The position numbers and the translations under genes are program-made. A stretch of 64,000 nucleotides of DNA from Brachypodium distachyon (Eukaryota > Streptophyta > Magnoliopsida > Poales > Poaceae): contig NC_016134.3 in assembly GCF_000005505.3 (NCBI RefSeq), positions 1,364,001 to 1,428,000 on the forward strand. Reading direction: 5' to 3'. Below, in pieces: positions 41,657 to 53,754 of the stretch; the stretch's first letter is position 1; each line of letters begins with the position of its first letter. Under the pieces are notes generated by a model that did not search any database, was not told the DNA's origin, and saw nothing but the letters and a program-made list of their open reading frames with translations.

Positions 41657-41964
41657 GGCCCCCTTTTGATTCAAAGAAATTTCAAAAGATTTTTGGAGAA
41701 TTTCAAATCCTCAAGAATTTTTTTAACGTGGTTCGTTTGATTCAAAGGATGACAAATCATAGGAAATTTTTCTTAGAATCATTTCTACTGGGTTTTGTAG
41801 GAAAAATTCCATCCAATCCAACCTCATTGTAAGAATCCTATATTTTTCATGTGCACAATCAAATATCATCTAATTCCTGTAGTATTGATGATGACATGTC
41901 ACTTTGATCCTATATTTTCCCTATTCCTGCGTTTTGAAAATCTTGTGAATCAAAGACGCCCTTG
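41657..41964. mobile_element. MITE-like element, ~308 bp, with imperfect terminal inverted repeats
   Basis: The left end GGCCCCCTTTTGATTCAAAG pairs with the right end read in reverse (AAGGGCGTCTTTGATTCACA), and the inner sequence TTTCAAAAGAT/ATTTTCAAAAC is also related. It is AT-rich with no coding sequence. The superfamily (hAT or PIF type) is uncertain. Confidence 0.55.
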
Positions 41965-42615
41965 CAAGGTTGGACTTGGAGCCTGGCTAGCTAGTCCAAA
42001 AATATAAGAACAAAATTTTTATTGGACTAGAAAAATATAAGAACACCTTTTTTTATCGAACTCAAAAAAATAAGAACACTATTTTTTTGACCAAAAATAT
42101 AAGAACAACAGAGCAAGAGAGCTTTCTTCAAGCGGCTAACCGCTTCCAGTCTCTTTCCAGAACCTGCACGCGCAAGGTTATTGGGCCGGGGCCCATTTAT
42201 GTCTCTCCCTTTCTCCTTCTGGCCCATCTCGCCGCCGAGCGCCCCAGACCCCTCCTCTCCCCTCCCCCGTCCCTCGTCTTCCTCCTCGCGCGACCGCCGC
42301 CACTCAAATCCTTCCTCAGCCGCCACCCCTCCCCCCCTCCTTCTTCTTCCTCACCCACCTCGCGCCGCCAACCGCCGGTCCGATTCTCTCGCGCCCTCAC
42401 GACCGTTTCTCCTCCTCCACCACCACACCACGAACCGACTCCTCTGTTCATCTCCCCGTTTCATCTCCCCCCAATTCGTAACCGAGGCGAAAAATCAAGG
42501 TGCCCTACTGCCCGTGGTTACAGTGGTACATGCTTGTTCCGACTTGAGGTTTCTGAAACACCCCACCGGTTTCTGTCTGTAATTGTAGCCGCCGCCGCCG
42601 CCGCCGCCTTCCGGG
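41965..42615 (+). promoter_or_regulatory. YTH-gene upstream region and C-rich 5' leader
   Basis: From about 42190 the DNA is strongly C/T-rich (CCTCC, CTCTCC), typical of a grass 5' UTR. A run of GCC triplets (about 42586-42608) ends just before the ATG at 42616. The preceding part has repeated AAAAATATAAGAACA phrases (42000, 42033, 42067, 42097). No start site can be fixed. Confidence 0.5.
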
Positions 42616-45600
42616 ATGCCGTACGGATCTGCGAACGCCGGTGCCGTGCTGCCGGGCGCGGAGCTTCACGCGGACATGCAGAATCTGACCCTGGAGGGGA
42701 ACAAGGAAGGCTCCGATGCGGTGGCCAACAAGGTATTCTAGTCTTCCGCTCTTGTTCCTTTGCCGCTATGTGATAATAATCGCATGCTTCTATAATTGTC
42801 CATGTTATGATTGTGTGTGCTTCTTGGAGGAGGAGAAGTGGCTGAACACGCCTGAAACCATTCCTTTTCGGTAACTGCAGGCTTCCGGGTTGCCATACGG
42901 GTCTGCCAGCAACGGCAACTCGTCACAGAGCGTGGAGCCTCACGTGGACAGGTCCATAACGCCCTTGCTACAGGAGGCCATGGATCCTAACTTTTTCTAT
43001 CAGCCCAATGGATACCCCTCACCGGCCTATTACTACCCTAGCGGTATGTTTAGGCTTCGGCTATTTTTAGATGAGTAGATAGATTCGTTTTTTGGAATCA
43101 TCTATTTTTGGATGTCTGGAGTCATTAACTTTATGTATCCTGCTGCTCAGGTTATGATGGCTCAACCAACGAGTGGGACTCTAGTTATGCTGGCCATGAA
43201 GGGATGGAGGTTCCCCAGGTGTGTTGACATTCTTATTGTCGTTGCAGTGTGCTATGTAGTCTGAACAAAATTAGCGAACCAGGTGTAATAACTGTTAAGT
43301 ACTCCCTCCGTTTCTAAATACTTGTCATGGTTTTAGTGCAACTTTGCACTAAAACCACGACAACTATATATGAACAGAGGGAGTATATCATACTTTCTCT
43401 TCATATCAGATCGTCTTTTTGGATAGATGGTTAGTTGCTATATCTTTACGTGGTATTAGAGCTGAGGTCTTGGGTTTAAGTCTCAGTCCCCGCATTTTTC
43501 CAATTATTATCCACACCCATGTTGGGCGTTAGGGGAGTTATTGTTTATTTCCACATCCATGTCCGATGTGAAGGGGGGTGTTAAGTTTATCATACCTCCT
43601 CTACCTATCAGATCGGTCTTTAGGGATAGATGGTTGGTTGCTAGGGACGAGGGTGACTGAATTCTCAGTAGAAAACAGGTTGTGGTGGCAATCGCACAAG
43701 TTAAACCGTTTGCTCCTCTATGCTAACGCACATGCCAGGGAACTTGGGGCTTTGAGTTCATGTCTCCCGGCATTTATTTATTTCTGTTCTTTACAAAGCG
43801 TTATGATCCATCTAAAGAGTAGATTATGTGCATGTGGATATAGCAAATGTGCTTGTACATACTGAATTTGGAAATGGGCGAATTGCTCTTTTTTACTCGT
43901 GTGCCATGTAAGTTATGAAATTGATTAATTCTGTCATTGGATCAATGTTGCAGAATGTGTATGGCGACATGTACCATGGATATGGTTATGCTCCCTATGG
44001 TCCATATCCTTCAGGTTCTCCTGTTCCAACCGTTGGGCACGACGGACAGTCATATGGCACACAACATTATCAGTACCCTACTCAATATTATCAACAGCCA
44101 GCTCAAACCAATGCGGTGCATGGTGTTAATGGTGCAAATTCGCCGTCTGAGTTGCGTCCAGTTACCACTCACCAGGCACGAGCTCCGGTAGCTTCAGCAA
44201 AAGCAAATAATGGGACTGCTAGCGGGATTGCAAATGCTAATACCAGTTCACTATCACGCAAGCAAACTCACCAAAATGTATCAGTGACTAACAATGTTCC
44301 ATATGGAAGAGGCCCTTCGCAAGGTGGACCTTCTGCTAGCAACTTTGGTCACAACGGTCTCCGTTCTCCAGTTCAGTGGTATGATGCACCAGTCTACTCT
44401 AATGGGCATCAGAGATCCACTGCCAGTTCCACATCTTATGGTTCTAATTCGTCTTCAGCGAAAAATCAGAGCCACCGTCCAACAACAAACCTCATGGTAT
44501 GTTCTGTGATCTATTCAATTTCTTGTTATTGTGTTTCTTAGCTTTCCTCAGTATTGTACTGTCCTGCATAATTATTCTGATCATGCTATACTGGTTCAAA
44601 GTTTATCTTCACATATCATTTGAGATCTTACACACATCACAACATGATAAATTTCATGTTTGAGCTGTGCTTTGTCCTTTAATAAAGCTTACTGTTAGTT
44701 TCAATGTGTTTCCAGGGTATGCGTACGCAGATGCCTTCATCTGGGGTGGGTCTGACCTCTCCTAGTTATCCTAGTAGGGCATACCCTGATAGCAGATTGT
44801 ACGGGCAATATGGCCATTATGGGAACACACTGAAAGCTGGACTTGGTTTTGGATCTAATGTGTATAACTCGAGAAATAATGGACAGTGGGGAGTTGTGGA
44901 CACCGCCAAATACAAGCCTAGAAGCCGGGCACCTTTTGGGTTCGGCAGTGAGAATCAAGATGGCTTCACTGAGCTTAACAGAGGACCAAGGTCTGGTGGG
45001 TTCAGGCACCAAAAGCCATTTGGGCCTACTGTCACTATTGCTGTGAAGGGCCAGGCCCTCCCTTCTGTTGGGAAACAAGAGAATTGTGTTCTTCCAGATA
45101 AGAGCCAATTTAACCAGGAAAGTTTTCCTGCAACATATAGGGATGCCAAGTTTTTCGTTATCAAATCTTACAGTGAGGATGATGTGCACAAGAGTATCAA
45201 ATATAATGTATGGGCAAGCACTCCTAATGGAAATAAGAAGCTGGATTCTGGATACCGAGAAGCTCAGGAGAAATCCAGTGAATGTCCTGTGTTCTTGTTT
45301 TTCTCTGTACGTATGGTGCTATTGTATTATACTGTACATTCCTCATTTAGCATCTTCGATTCTCTATTGACCTTAAGCTTGGTCTTTTAGGTAAACACAA
45401 GTGGTCAATTTGTCGGTGTTGCCGAAATGGTTGGTCCTGTTGACTTTGACAAGACAGTAGATTATTGGCAACAAGACAAGTGGAATGGCTGCTTCTCAAT
45501 CAAGTGGCACATTGTCAAGGATATTCCCAACAACATTTTGAAGCATATTACGCTGGACAACAATGACAATAAGCCTGTGACCAACAGCCGTGACACACAA

Positions 45601-46355
45601 GAGGTAAACTTGCTGAAAACTACCGTCGATAACTGCTTATTAAGTGATAAGTTTTATGATGAGGCTGTGGCCACTTGAATTACTACTAAAAGATCCTATG
45701 TTACTGTATATAATCATGTACTCCCTCCGTCCCAAATTTACTGACATGGATTTGTATAAGAATCTATTGGGCTGATAGAAAAAGTTAGGGCGTATTATAT
45801 CCTTATAAAGTGTTAAGGTTTTAATAAAATATATACTGAGGTTATATACAGTAACATAGGATCCATTTATGTAATGCTTGCTTGCCAGTACGATGTTTTC
45901 AGTAGCCTCTAAGCGTGTTACTCAACACACTACCCTGATTGTCTCCCTTAATGCTGCAGGTTAAGCTTGAGCAAGGTCTTCAAATGCTCAAAATTTTCAA
46001 GGACCATAGTAGCAAGACCTCAATTTTGGATGATTTTGCATTTTACGAGAACCGACAGAAGTTGATGCAGGAAAAAAGAGCAAAGCAACAACTGCTTCAA
46101 GGCCAGGCAAGTACAATATCCTCGTTAGAGCGAACTGCGGTACAGTTTTAGGAATTTCATGCGTATCAGTTTAAGGTGATTGATATAGGTCCTGATGCCT
46201 GCTTGTCATGATTCGACATTGTCCAGGGCTGCGACGAGAAGGAGAAGAATGCACTTAATGGGAGCTCTGCAGTACAAAAACAGACATTGAACGAGGGGGT
46301 GGTGCTGACCGCTCCCAAACCTGCAGTTGAAAGCGGTGCTGCGAATGGCAATTAG
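42616..46355 (+). CDS. YTH-domain m6A RNA-binding protein, ECT family, 8 exons, 656 aa
   Basis: Exons are 42616-42732, 42881-43043, 43151-43218, 43954-44496, 44716-45306, 45391-45603, 45960-46106 and 46227-46355, with the frame intact over 1,971 nt. The last intron uses GC instead of GT as donor. Residues 1-440 are disordered and rich in Tyr, Gly, Pro, Gln, Asn and Ser ([21 protein letters not shown]), typical of ECT proteins. The YTH domain runs from about 443 ([20 protein letters not shown]) to about 595. Trp463 (NVWAST), Trp520 and Trp525 ([12 protein letters not shown]) form the aromatic cage expected for methyl-adenosine. The family reads m6A on mRNA in the cytoplasm and affects mRNA stability and organ growth. 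Intron 3 carries a tiny LTR element with a MITE inside it and intron 6 a large hairpin. Retention of intron 7 would give a shorter C-terminus. Confidence 0.95.
43293..43643 (+). mobile_element. Very small LTR retrotransposon (SMART/TRIM type), split by a MITE, in YTH intron 3
   Basis: The left LTR is TGTTAAG (43293-43299), then the MITE, then TATCATACTTTCTCT to GGTTAGTTGCTA (ends ~43440). The right LTR is 43579-43643 (TGTTAAGTTTATCATACC to GGTTGGTTGCTA). Each LTR is about 65 bp without the MITE and both share ATCAGATCG and GGATAGATGGTT. A primer-binding site, TGGTATTAGAGC (43451-43462), follows the left LTR and has one mismatch to the initiator tRNA-Met site. A purine tract, GTGAAGGGGGG, directly precedes the right LTR. 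Internal DNA is about 110-140 bp and non-coding. Without the MITE the element is roughly 270 bp. No clear target duplication is seen. Confidence 0.7.
43302..43383. mobile_element. Stowaway MITE nested in the left LTR of the small LTR element
   Basis: 82 bp from CTCCCTCCGTTTCTAAATAC to AACAGAGGGAG, flanked by TA on both sides (43300-43301, 43384-43385). The middle forms a near-perfect hairpin (TGGTTTTAGTGCAA with CTTTGCACTAAAACCA). Confidence 0.85.
45692..45863. repeat. 22-bp perfect inverted repeat enclosing a Stowaway-like end, in YTH intron 6
   Basis: GATCCTATGTTACTGTATATAA (45692-45713) and its exact complement (45842-45863) enclose 128 bp. Inside, directly after TA, CTCCCTCCGTCCCAAATTTA begins at 45721, a Stowaway terminus without a matching partner. 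The whole unit could fold into a long stem-loop. Confidence 0.8.
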
Positions 46356-47657
46356 ACCAATATATTTCTTACGCTTATTGCTGTAACATGCAGTCTATAC
46401 TCTGCCGTTTTGCAGTATCTGCAAAACGAATGCGGGGAAACTAAATTTGCGAGGGACTTCTATTTCTAGGTCGTGTGACTGGTTTTTGGTGTCATTGCTG
46501 TCAGGTTTAGGTTTCTTATATGCTTTATGGCCTCGGGTGTTTGCATAACCCTTTCAATATTTTTCCTTAGTATATTTTCAGCTATTGTTATTGTTAAGCT
46601 AAGCAGCCAAATTCTGGTAATCTGAACGACAGAATTAAGATCATAGTTTTTTCAAGTGTTGTAGTAGTGGAAAAGAGTAATAAGAACGACGAACTCTTTG
46701 GTATTTTGGTTACTTGCGGAGTATATTCATGTTAATACCTCGCTGGAAATCTTTTGGTTACTTGCGGCGTGTATTCATGTTAATCCCTTGCTGGAAATCT
46801 CGTGCCTGTGAAGGTTGTTTTCTGGCATTTCCAATATCAGAAACTGAGGGGAGACAACACTTTGACAAGAATTTAGGACCGGAGAAAATATATTGGTAAA
46901 ATATATACTGTTCTGATGAAACTAAACTAATTTAGAGTCATACACTACCTCCGTTCCTGATGAAGTCTAACCACCCCTTATTAGATAAATTCTTCGATGA
47001 AAACAAAAATTACAAACAATCCTTGGAGAAAAACGACGTTGATCGTGTTCGTAATGCCTACATATGATTATATGCTCGATCCTCTTTCTTCAGCAAGAAC
47101 AGATGATTAGATTAGAGATCACATGCAGTTAATAATTTTGTTGGGACTGCTCCACGACGCAAACATGGGTCAACAGAGCTTATTATTTATACCAATACAA
47201 AAGATTTAACACCTTGTTTATATAACCATACGAGCATACGAGGATGTACAATGCAAGGTGTTAAAGATGTAAGGTGTTTAAGATAGTTTTACAAAATTAC
47301 GAATGCTTATTTCTGTACTAGAGGTGTCTAATTAAGCACCTGTCTCACAGAACACAAACACTAGTGCTTACGGATTTATTTTGTGCAAGCATCTCCGGTC
47401 AGCCTGCATTAACATGCTGATTATCGAATCTGAGTCTTTTATAAAGGGCGTTTAGTACAATACTAGTATTGAGAAGACAGGCTTGCGTGACTACGTGTGC
47501 CTTGGTCCAGCCGCGCAAATCCCGTTGCGTTCGCCATTAATGCAACCCAGCCCAACCGTGTGAGAAGGTGGGGAGGAAGGAAGACGACGCCATTAGGCCC
47601 ATTACGCGCCCGGCGGCGACAGAAGACAGGGAGAGGGTGCCGGCGACGGCGGCGGCG
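46356..47657. other. YTH 3' UTR, spacer, and SDR promoter side
   Basis: No gene is visible. Around 46728-46803 a ~45-bp direct repeat occurs (GTATATTCATGTTAATACCTCGCTGGAAATCT, again with small changes). At 47208-47261 TTAACACCTTG and CAAGGTGTTAA form an 11-bp inverted repeat within AT-rich DNA, a possible small MITE. At 46949 a lone CTACCTCCGTTCC end appears. Confidence 0.45.
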
Positions 47658-49186
47658 ATGCGCGCGAACCCGCTCCTCAGATCGGCAATGGCGACGGCGG
47701 CCAGGGCGTTCTCCTCCTCCACCGGCCCCGTCGGCGGCGGCGTGTCCATGGTGCAGGGCGCGTCCCGGGGCATCGGGCTCGAGTTCGTGAGTGCCCGCCC
47801 TAGCCCAACCCCCAATCCCAATCCCACCTCCTCTTCCTTCTATCCCCATTCCGTTTGCACATCGCCGCTCCCCCCGTCCCCAAATTTCCGGTCCCGCCGC
47901 ACCCGCGTCCAGCTCCGGTCCGGCCTGAGTTTCTGACGAGCCCGTGATTGTCTGCCGCAGGTGAGGCAGCTGCTGCGGCGGAGCAACCATGGCCGCGTCG
48001 TCGCGACGTGCCGCGCCCCGGAGTCGGCGGCCGAGCTCCAGGAGCTGAGGCGGGAGCACGCGCGGCGCCTCACCGTGCTGCCGCTCGACGTCACCGACGA
48101 GACCACCATACAGGTCCGTACCAATGGATTAAGACAACTTCTCCTGCTTCCTGGAGACGACCGTGCTTGCTTAGGTTCCTGGAAACCCTCCTAATTTCTC
48201 TCTCAGCGTTGCAGGCTGCCGCGGCCTCAATTGGGGAGACCCACGGATCTCTTGAACTGCTGATCAATGCCGCCGGCATCCTTTCGATCCCAGATGTTAT
48301 ACATCCAGGTCTGATTCCCAGTTTGCTGTTTGCATTCCGTTGGTCACGGGCGTTTATTGCGTGTTATCTGAAAGTAACCAGGTTGCATTGATCTCATGTT
48401 GCAGAGACCTCACTGAGCAAAGTTGAGAAGTCATCCCTGCTACTGGCATATGAAGTGAATGCTGTCGGTCCTATTCTAGTGATCAAGGTAGAGATCCCAT
48501 CCCTTCATTCCTCCTCCCAATTGTGTCGGCACTGCTCTAGCCCGTGCGACCCAATGTCTGAATCGATACTTCATTGTGCTGCAATGTCTGAATTGACATT
48601 TCTTTTGGTCAGCACATGCGTCCATTCCTGAAGATCGGTGCCAGTTCGGAAACAGGGAGAGGTTTCTCGTTGGTTGCAAATATGAGCGCCAGGGTTGGCT
48701 CGATAGGAGACAATGGTCTGGGAGGCTGGCATTCGTACAGAGCTTCCAAAACAGCACTGAACCAATGTATGTCAACAGCAGATGCACGTTCCATTCAGAT
48801 TTTACTACCCTGTTATTCATACTAATCTTGTCACCATTATAGTTTCCCTCATTCAATGTTTTGTGTACTTTATCCAAAACAAACTAGTCATCAGACAGTT
48901 ATCTACCTCTTTTTCTTGGTTTTCTAAAACGCATGCATTGTATGTTTTTGCAGTGACAAAGACTGCATCGGTTGAGTTGGGCAAGAAGGACAACATTGCC
49001 TGCATTTTGCTGCACCCGGGAACAGTTGACACTGACCTCTCACGGCCATTCCAAAGAAATGTAGCCAAGGATAAGCTCTTCACTAGAGAGTTCTCTGTAC
49101 AGAAGCTCCTGTCCATTATGGACAATGCCAAGAAGAGCGACAACGGGAAATTCTTCGCTTGGGATGGTCAAGAAATCCCTTGGTGA
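47658..49186 (+). CDS. Short-chain dehydrogenase/reductase (C-factor-like), 6 exons, 281 aa
   Basis: Exons are 47658-47786, 47961-48113, 48215-48308, 48405-48487, 48613-48766 and 48954-49186, with the frame intact over 846 nt. The first ~28 residues (MRANPLLRSAMATAARAFSSS) are basic and Ser/Ala-rich and suggest import into mitochondria or plastids. The Rossmann motif is GASRGIG (34-40). LDVTDE, the NAAG motif in LLINAAGIL, and the catalytic Y195-x3-K199 in SYRASKTALN with Ser178 or Ser183 upstream are all present. HPGTVDTDLSRPF and the C-terminus FFAWDGQEIPW match the C-factor-like SDR group. The enzyme would reduce or oxidise a small carbonyl or alcohol with NAD(P)(H). The substrate cannot be told. 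No defects are seen. Confidence 0.92.
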
Positions 49187-49864
49187 CTACGATGTCTGAT
49201 ATGAGAAGCACGTGAAGTAATTCCCTTTTCCTCATCATTTTTAAGTTTTAACTATTTGAAGATTATGCGAATAAGAGGTTTGTGACTGTGTAAAAGTCAA
49301 TCTAGTTTCCTAAAAGATGTACAAGCACCTGCTAAGCACTGGTGCCTACTAAAGTATTGATGCTACAAAATTGACACCCCATCAACCCTACTACTGATAA
49401 ATTGCCTGTGTTGCTACATCCTGGAACTTCCACCTTGACAGGCTCACGGTGCCACCTCCCTAGTCAGCTAGTCCAATGCCTGCTGCACTAATTGCAATCT
49501 CATCGTTCTCCATCACTGTACTTGTTGCATCCTCCGTATGGATTTGTTGACTGGTAAAAAAAATTATAGTGCCCTTTTGTAAGTTGAACATTACCCAGTA
49601 GGAATCAAACAGTATTTGAAACCTGAGCCAACCACTGAATCTGTAATGGATTTATCAAATTCTTGGTACAACTACACAAAAGAGTGCCAGTACTCGGTAT
49701 TATAGTCACAAAGTGTAATATGGTCAACCCCGGTCAACAATTTCATGGGTTCCCCACCACTTGCTGACAATTTACAACATTTAATGGAAGTCTTGCATTC
49801 TGCAACCTACTTGCGGTTGTGCAATACTGGAAGTGGACAACATTCAATAGATTCATTCTGATGA
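49187..49864. other. Convergent 3' spacer
   Basis: The SDR gene and the minus-strand receptor kinase converge here. The sequence holds their 3' UTRs and no other gene. Confidence 0.5.
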
Positions 49865-52846
49865 CTATAAACTTAAGAGCACTTGTGGCGGCAATTCCAG
49901 GCCATTTGTGCTCCCTTCTAGCATCTCGACGACTCTAGTCATTGTTGGCCGATTGCTAGCACTTAATTGTATACACCACAACGCAACAACTATCATCTTC
50001 CTTACAATCTCCGTGATATTGCCATCAATCTCAGAAGCACTGATACAGTATTCATCTAAATTTTTATAAATCCACTGTGGAAAATATTGGGTGCTACATT
50101 CACTGTCTGCATTGATATTCTTATCCCTTGCCCCAACCATCTCAAGAACCATCATTCCATAACTGTACACATCAGACTTGCTACTCACTGCTCCAAATTG
50201 CTTTGAATAGACCTCGGGTGCAATATATCCTATTGTTCCTCTTGCGTCACCAATGGAGATAGCACTTTCTTTATTGGGGCACAGTTTGGCCAGCCCAAAA
50301 TCAGATATCTTAGGACAGAAATCCTGATCCAATAGAATGTTGTGGGGTTTGATATCAAAATGCACGATGCGAATATTACATCCACGGTGAAGATATTCAA
50401 GTCCTCGAGCAATACCAACCGCTATATCAAATAATTTCTCCCAACTTATAGTATTTTCAGCTTTAGAGTGGCATTTGAAAGCATACCTTTCTAGCGAACC
50501 ATTAGGCATATAGTCATAGATTAGTGCCCTCTTGGATCCTTCCAAGCAAAATCCTAAGAGGGTAACAACATTGACATGAGAGGTTCTGCTGATGCTGGCT
50601 ACCTCATTAATGAATTCCTCTACATCAGCCTTGGAGTCCTTAAGCATCTTGACTGCTATCTGACGACCACCGGAAAGGTCTCCTCTGTAAACAACACCAA
50701 ATCCACCTTGGCCTAACTTTTCAGCAAAATTTCTCGTCATTCTTTTCACTTGTGAGTAAGTGTATCTTTTCGAATGTATTGCTGCATGCTTCTGTAGGAA
50801 GGACTCAATTCTTGGTGTTTCCTTCGACTTCTTTCTTGACCTGTATCTCTTGCAGCCCAGCAAACATGAAAATAGAAGTAGGCATAGCACAAGTATGCTC
50901 GAGGTGCTTGCTATTATACCTGCATAGACAATTTGGAGGGGAAAATGAATACAAAGGGGAATCAACTTATTACTTATATCATCTACTATTAAATTGAGGT
51001 TAGGTGGACTATGTCTGCTACTACCTAACCAAAAACAATGAAGCATAAATATGGAAGCATGCAATTTGTAGTGCCACACGAGAAAGAAATGCATTTCAAG
51101 TTACTGACAACTCTCACTTTGACATAACTACCATATTCTGTATTCCAAGAGGACAGATTTATTGTTCTTTCCATCATGAATTCCAAATTTAATTCGGTAA
51201 AAAGTGACCACAAAAAGGAAGATGCAAAACATTCATAATAGGGCTGAGAGATATTTCTTACATATTTTTCTTGTCTTCTTCATGAGTCCAGCACCTGCAA
51301 AAATTAGAGCACGAGTGTTCATGAGTAGTTGCAAGATGCATTTAGTGACATTATATGAGCATTTATAAGCATCATACTTGTCATTTAATTTTTGCTTAGG
51401 AGAAATCCCTAAATGCTTATGTACTTTCCAGTATGTTATTTCTTTCTTGATTTTTTTATGAATTTTCTATCGTTTTATGGTGTTTTAATATTTATTACTA
51501 ATTAATTACCTTTTCTGTACTATCCTTATCCCCTAGCTAGTCGATGGTGAATTGTACACCAAAGAAGAGTAGTCTCTTCCCTGCTCCAAAAACGAAAAAG
51601 AAGAAGAAAAGTGTGGTATGTGAGTTCTGCAGACTACTGCAAGTAACATAGGACATACACAGTTAATGTCATCTGCACAATGATCAGATCATGTTTTTCG
51701 TATAGGAGATCCCTGAATATTTTGTTTGATCCTACATGAATTATCTAGTACTACCATTTTTTGGTATCCTTTCCTTGATGAATTATCACGTCTTCCATGC
51801 TATCGTAATTCCCTAGCCAAAGAGCCATAATATATGTATATGCTTCTTCTATGGAAGTGCTGTTGACATCAAAGAAAGAGTAGTCTGGAAAAAGGCAGAA
51901 GACCAAGTCTAGAGATATCTGAATTTTGACGACGTGTTTGCAGAATTGCAGGAGAGGGAAGAGACTAATTACCACAGTTCGGATTGCGCATCCGTCCATC
52001 GGAGCATAAGCAGCCCAGGAATCCGCCGGTAGCACGATCGTAGGTGCACTGTCCATTTGAAAGCTCGCACTGGTGGCAAGCCATGTCGCCTTTCGGGCCT
52101 ATCCAGTTCAGCTGGAACCCCTGCTTCAGCACCTGCCCGTATCCACCGCTCCCCAGCCGGGAATAGTACTCCGGTCTGAAGAGCTCATCTCCCAGCACAG
52201 GTAGCACATACACCTCCTTGCACGCCTGGATAAGCCAGTCCCCCTCTGGTGTGTCGAGCTGCGGCACAAGGAACGCCGGCGAAGGCCCTTCCTCGAAGCT
52301 GCTGCAGTTGATTGGGATGATGCCCACCGGCCATGGGACGGCGGCCGGGACGGCGGGCGTGAAGGTGGACGTGAAGGCGCAGTCGTAGAAGAACGACAGG
52401 TAGTCGATGGCTAACTGCAAGGTGTAGGTCGTCTCGAAGGAGTTGACAGGTGGGAAGGTCACGTTTCGCCGGACCCTGGGGCAGAAGTCGGCGTCGGCAA
52501 GGCTGATGGTCATGTTGCCGTAGTTGATGGCCAGCACGGTGTAGTTGCTGCCCCCACCGAGCTGCAGCGTGGCGGTGGCGGTGCCGCGCTGGTCGCAGAT
52601 GATGGCCATGTCCGGGTAGCCGCAGTAGTGCTGGGAGTGGGAGTAGGCCATAGCGTCGAGCACCTTGGACTGGTTGGAGAGGTAGAAAGGGTAGCGGATG
52701 TCGACGTTGTCGCCGCACTTGAAGGACTTGTGGCACATGCTGGGGCTGCTCGAGTACACGGCGCCGGCAGCGGCCGTCGGCTTGCCACCGGAGACCGCGA
52801 GCCAGGCGGCGACGAGGAGGAGCAAGCGGTGGTAGAGCTGCGGCAT
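49865..52846 (-). CDS. Lr10/LRK10L-type receptor-like kinase (GUB_WAK, WAK-associated C, non-RD kinase), 653 aa
   Basis: Exons in transcript order are 51973-52846, 51262-51294 and 49865-50919, with the frame intact over 1,962 nt. A signal peptide (MPQLYHRLLLLVAAWLAVSG) precedes a galacturonan-binding type ectodomain (CGDNVDIRYPFYLSN, HYCGYPDMAIICD) and a WAK-associated C-terminal Cys region (CHQCELSNGQCTYD, GCLCSDG). A tiny 33-nt exon links to the transmembrane helix (SSILVLCLLLFSCLLGC). The kinase has GQGGFGVVY, the lysine in IAVKML, and HFDIKPHN in place of HRD, so it is a non-RD kinase. DFGLAK and the activation-segment APE (YIAPEV) are present. Relatives include wheat Lr10 locus kinases and PR5K-like genes, mostly linked to immunity. 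It is upstream neighbour to a cluster of receptor fragments on the right. Confidence 0.92.
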
Positions 52847-53754
52847 AGCTAAATCAACTGGCCGAGGAGCTATAGCAGAAGCGCAGGAGGCATGGCGGGG
52901 GACCTCATTACTGTAGTTATAGGACTTCTATGCGTGCGCCTTTGGAGTCCTTTGTGTTCTTTGGTGTCCCACCCACCCCTTGACGATTCATCTAGAACAA
53001 TCAGTTGCCATTCAAACGCTCCACGCACGCACGGAACGCCGCCGGGCTTCGGCAGCAGCGGGGCTTTGTCCCTCTGGTTCCGCACGTTGGTGTCGGCACG
53101 GCGTCGTTGGTGCCCTTTTCGCGGCGGTGCCTGGCGGCGGCTCAGCTTTGGCAGCGGCGGCCTGTTCATGGTTCTTGGCTGCTTGGCTCCCCGGGGGGCT
53201 GGATCCCGACGAGGCAAGTGAGGCGGACAAGGGTCCATCGGGTGGCGCGTCTTTCCCGGCGTCCTCCTGCTTGAAGCTTAACCTTAGATCACTAGATCAG
53301 TCTGCACCCATATTGGCGTGAGAACAGCACGTTTCAGATGCCAGTTGAGCTCCCAGTCTGGACCAACTCTCTAAAGGGGAACAGAGCTTTCATTAATCAG
53401 GCATCAAATCGTCTTGGATCAGGGTTCTTATACAACGGGCGGGACATCGCCCAGAAGCAAATGATTACATGAAACAGTTTTCCCCAGCATAGCTAAAGCA
53501 TGAGTTCTGAGAACGACGAACAAAAGCCATCAGAAGAGCTTTCCCCAGCACATCATGTTGTAGCGCCGTGAAGTGAGATGAGAGAGATTTCTGATGCCCT
53601 GACACAAACAGTTAGTGACCGTTTGACAGTCGCTTTCCAGAGTAGTTTCAGTCGTTCTAGCAGCCCTACTGACGCGCAGTCCTTGGACACAAGCAGATAA
53701 TTCAGCCTCCTCAGCAGAACGGCAGTTAATTTGCCCCCAAGCAGATAAGTCAAT
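52847..53754. other. Spacer with diverged copies of the Gnk2-receptor upstream region
   Basis: 52915-52960 (GGACTTCTATGCGTGCGCC..TTGGAGTCCTT) and 53262-53320 (GCTTGAAGCTTAACCTTAGATCA) match 55200-55240 and 55335-55390 in order. Between them about 53000-53260 is GC-rich and unmatched, possibly an inserted gene fragment. It shows no domain I recognise. Confidence 0.5.

Noticed and set aside
52185..52788. Minus-strand frames of 183 and 92 codons inside the Lr10-type exon
   Set aside because: Other-frame shadows; the 293-codon frame carries the signal peptide and conserved cysteines.
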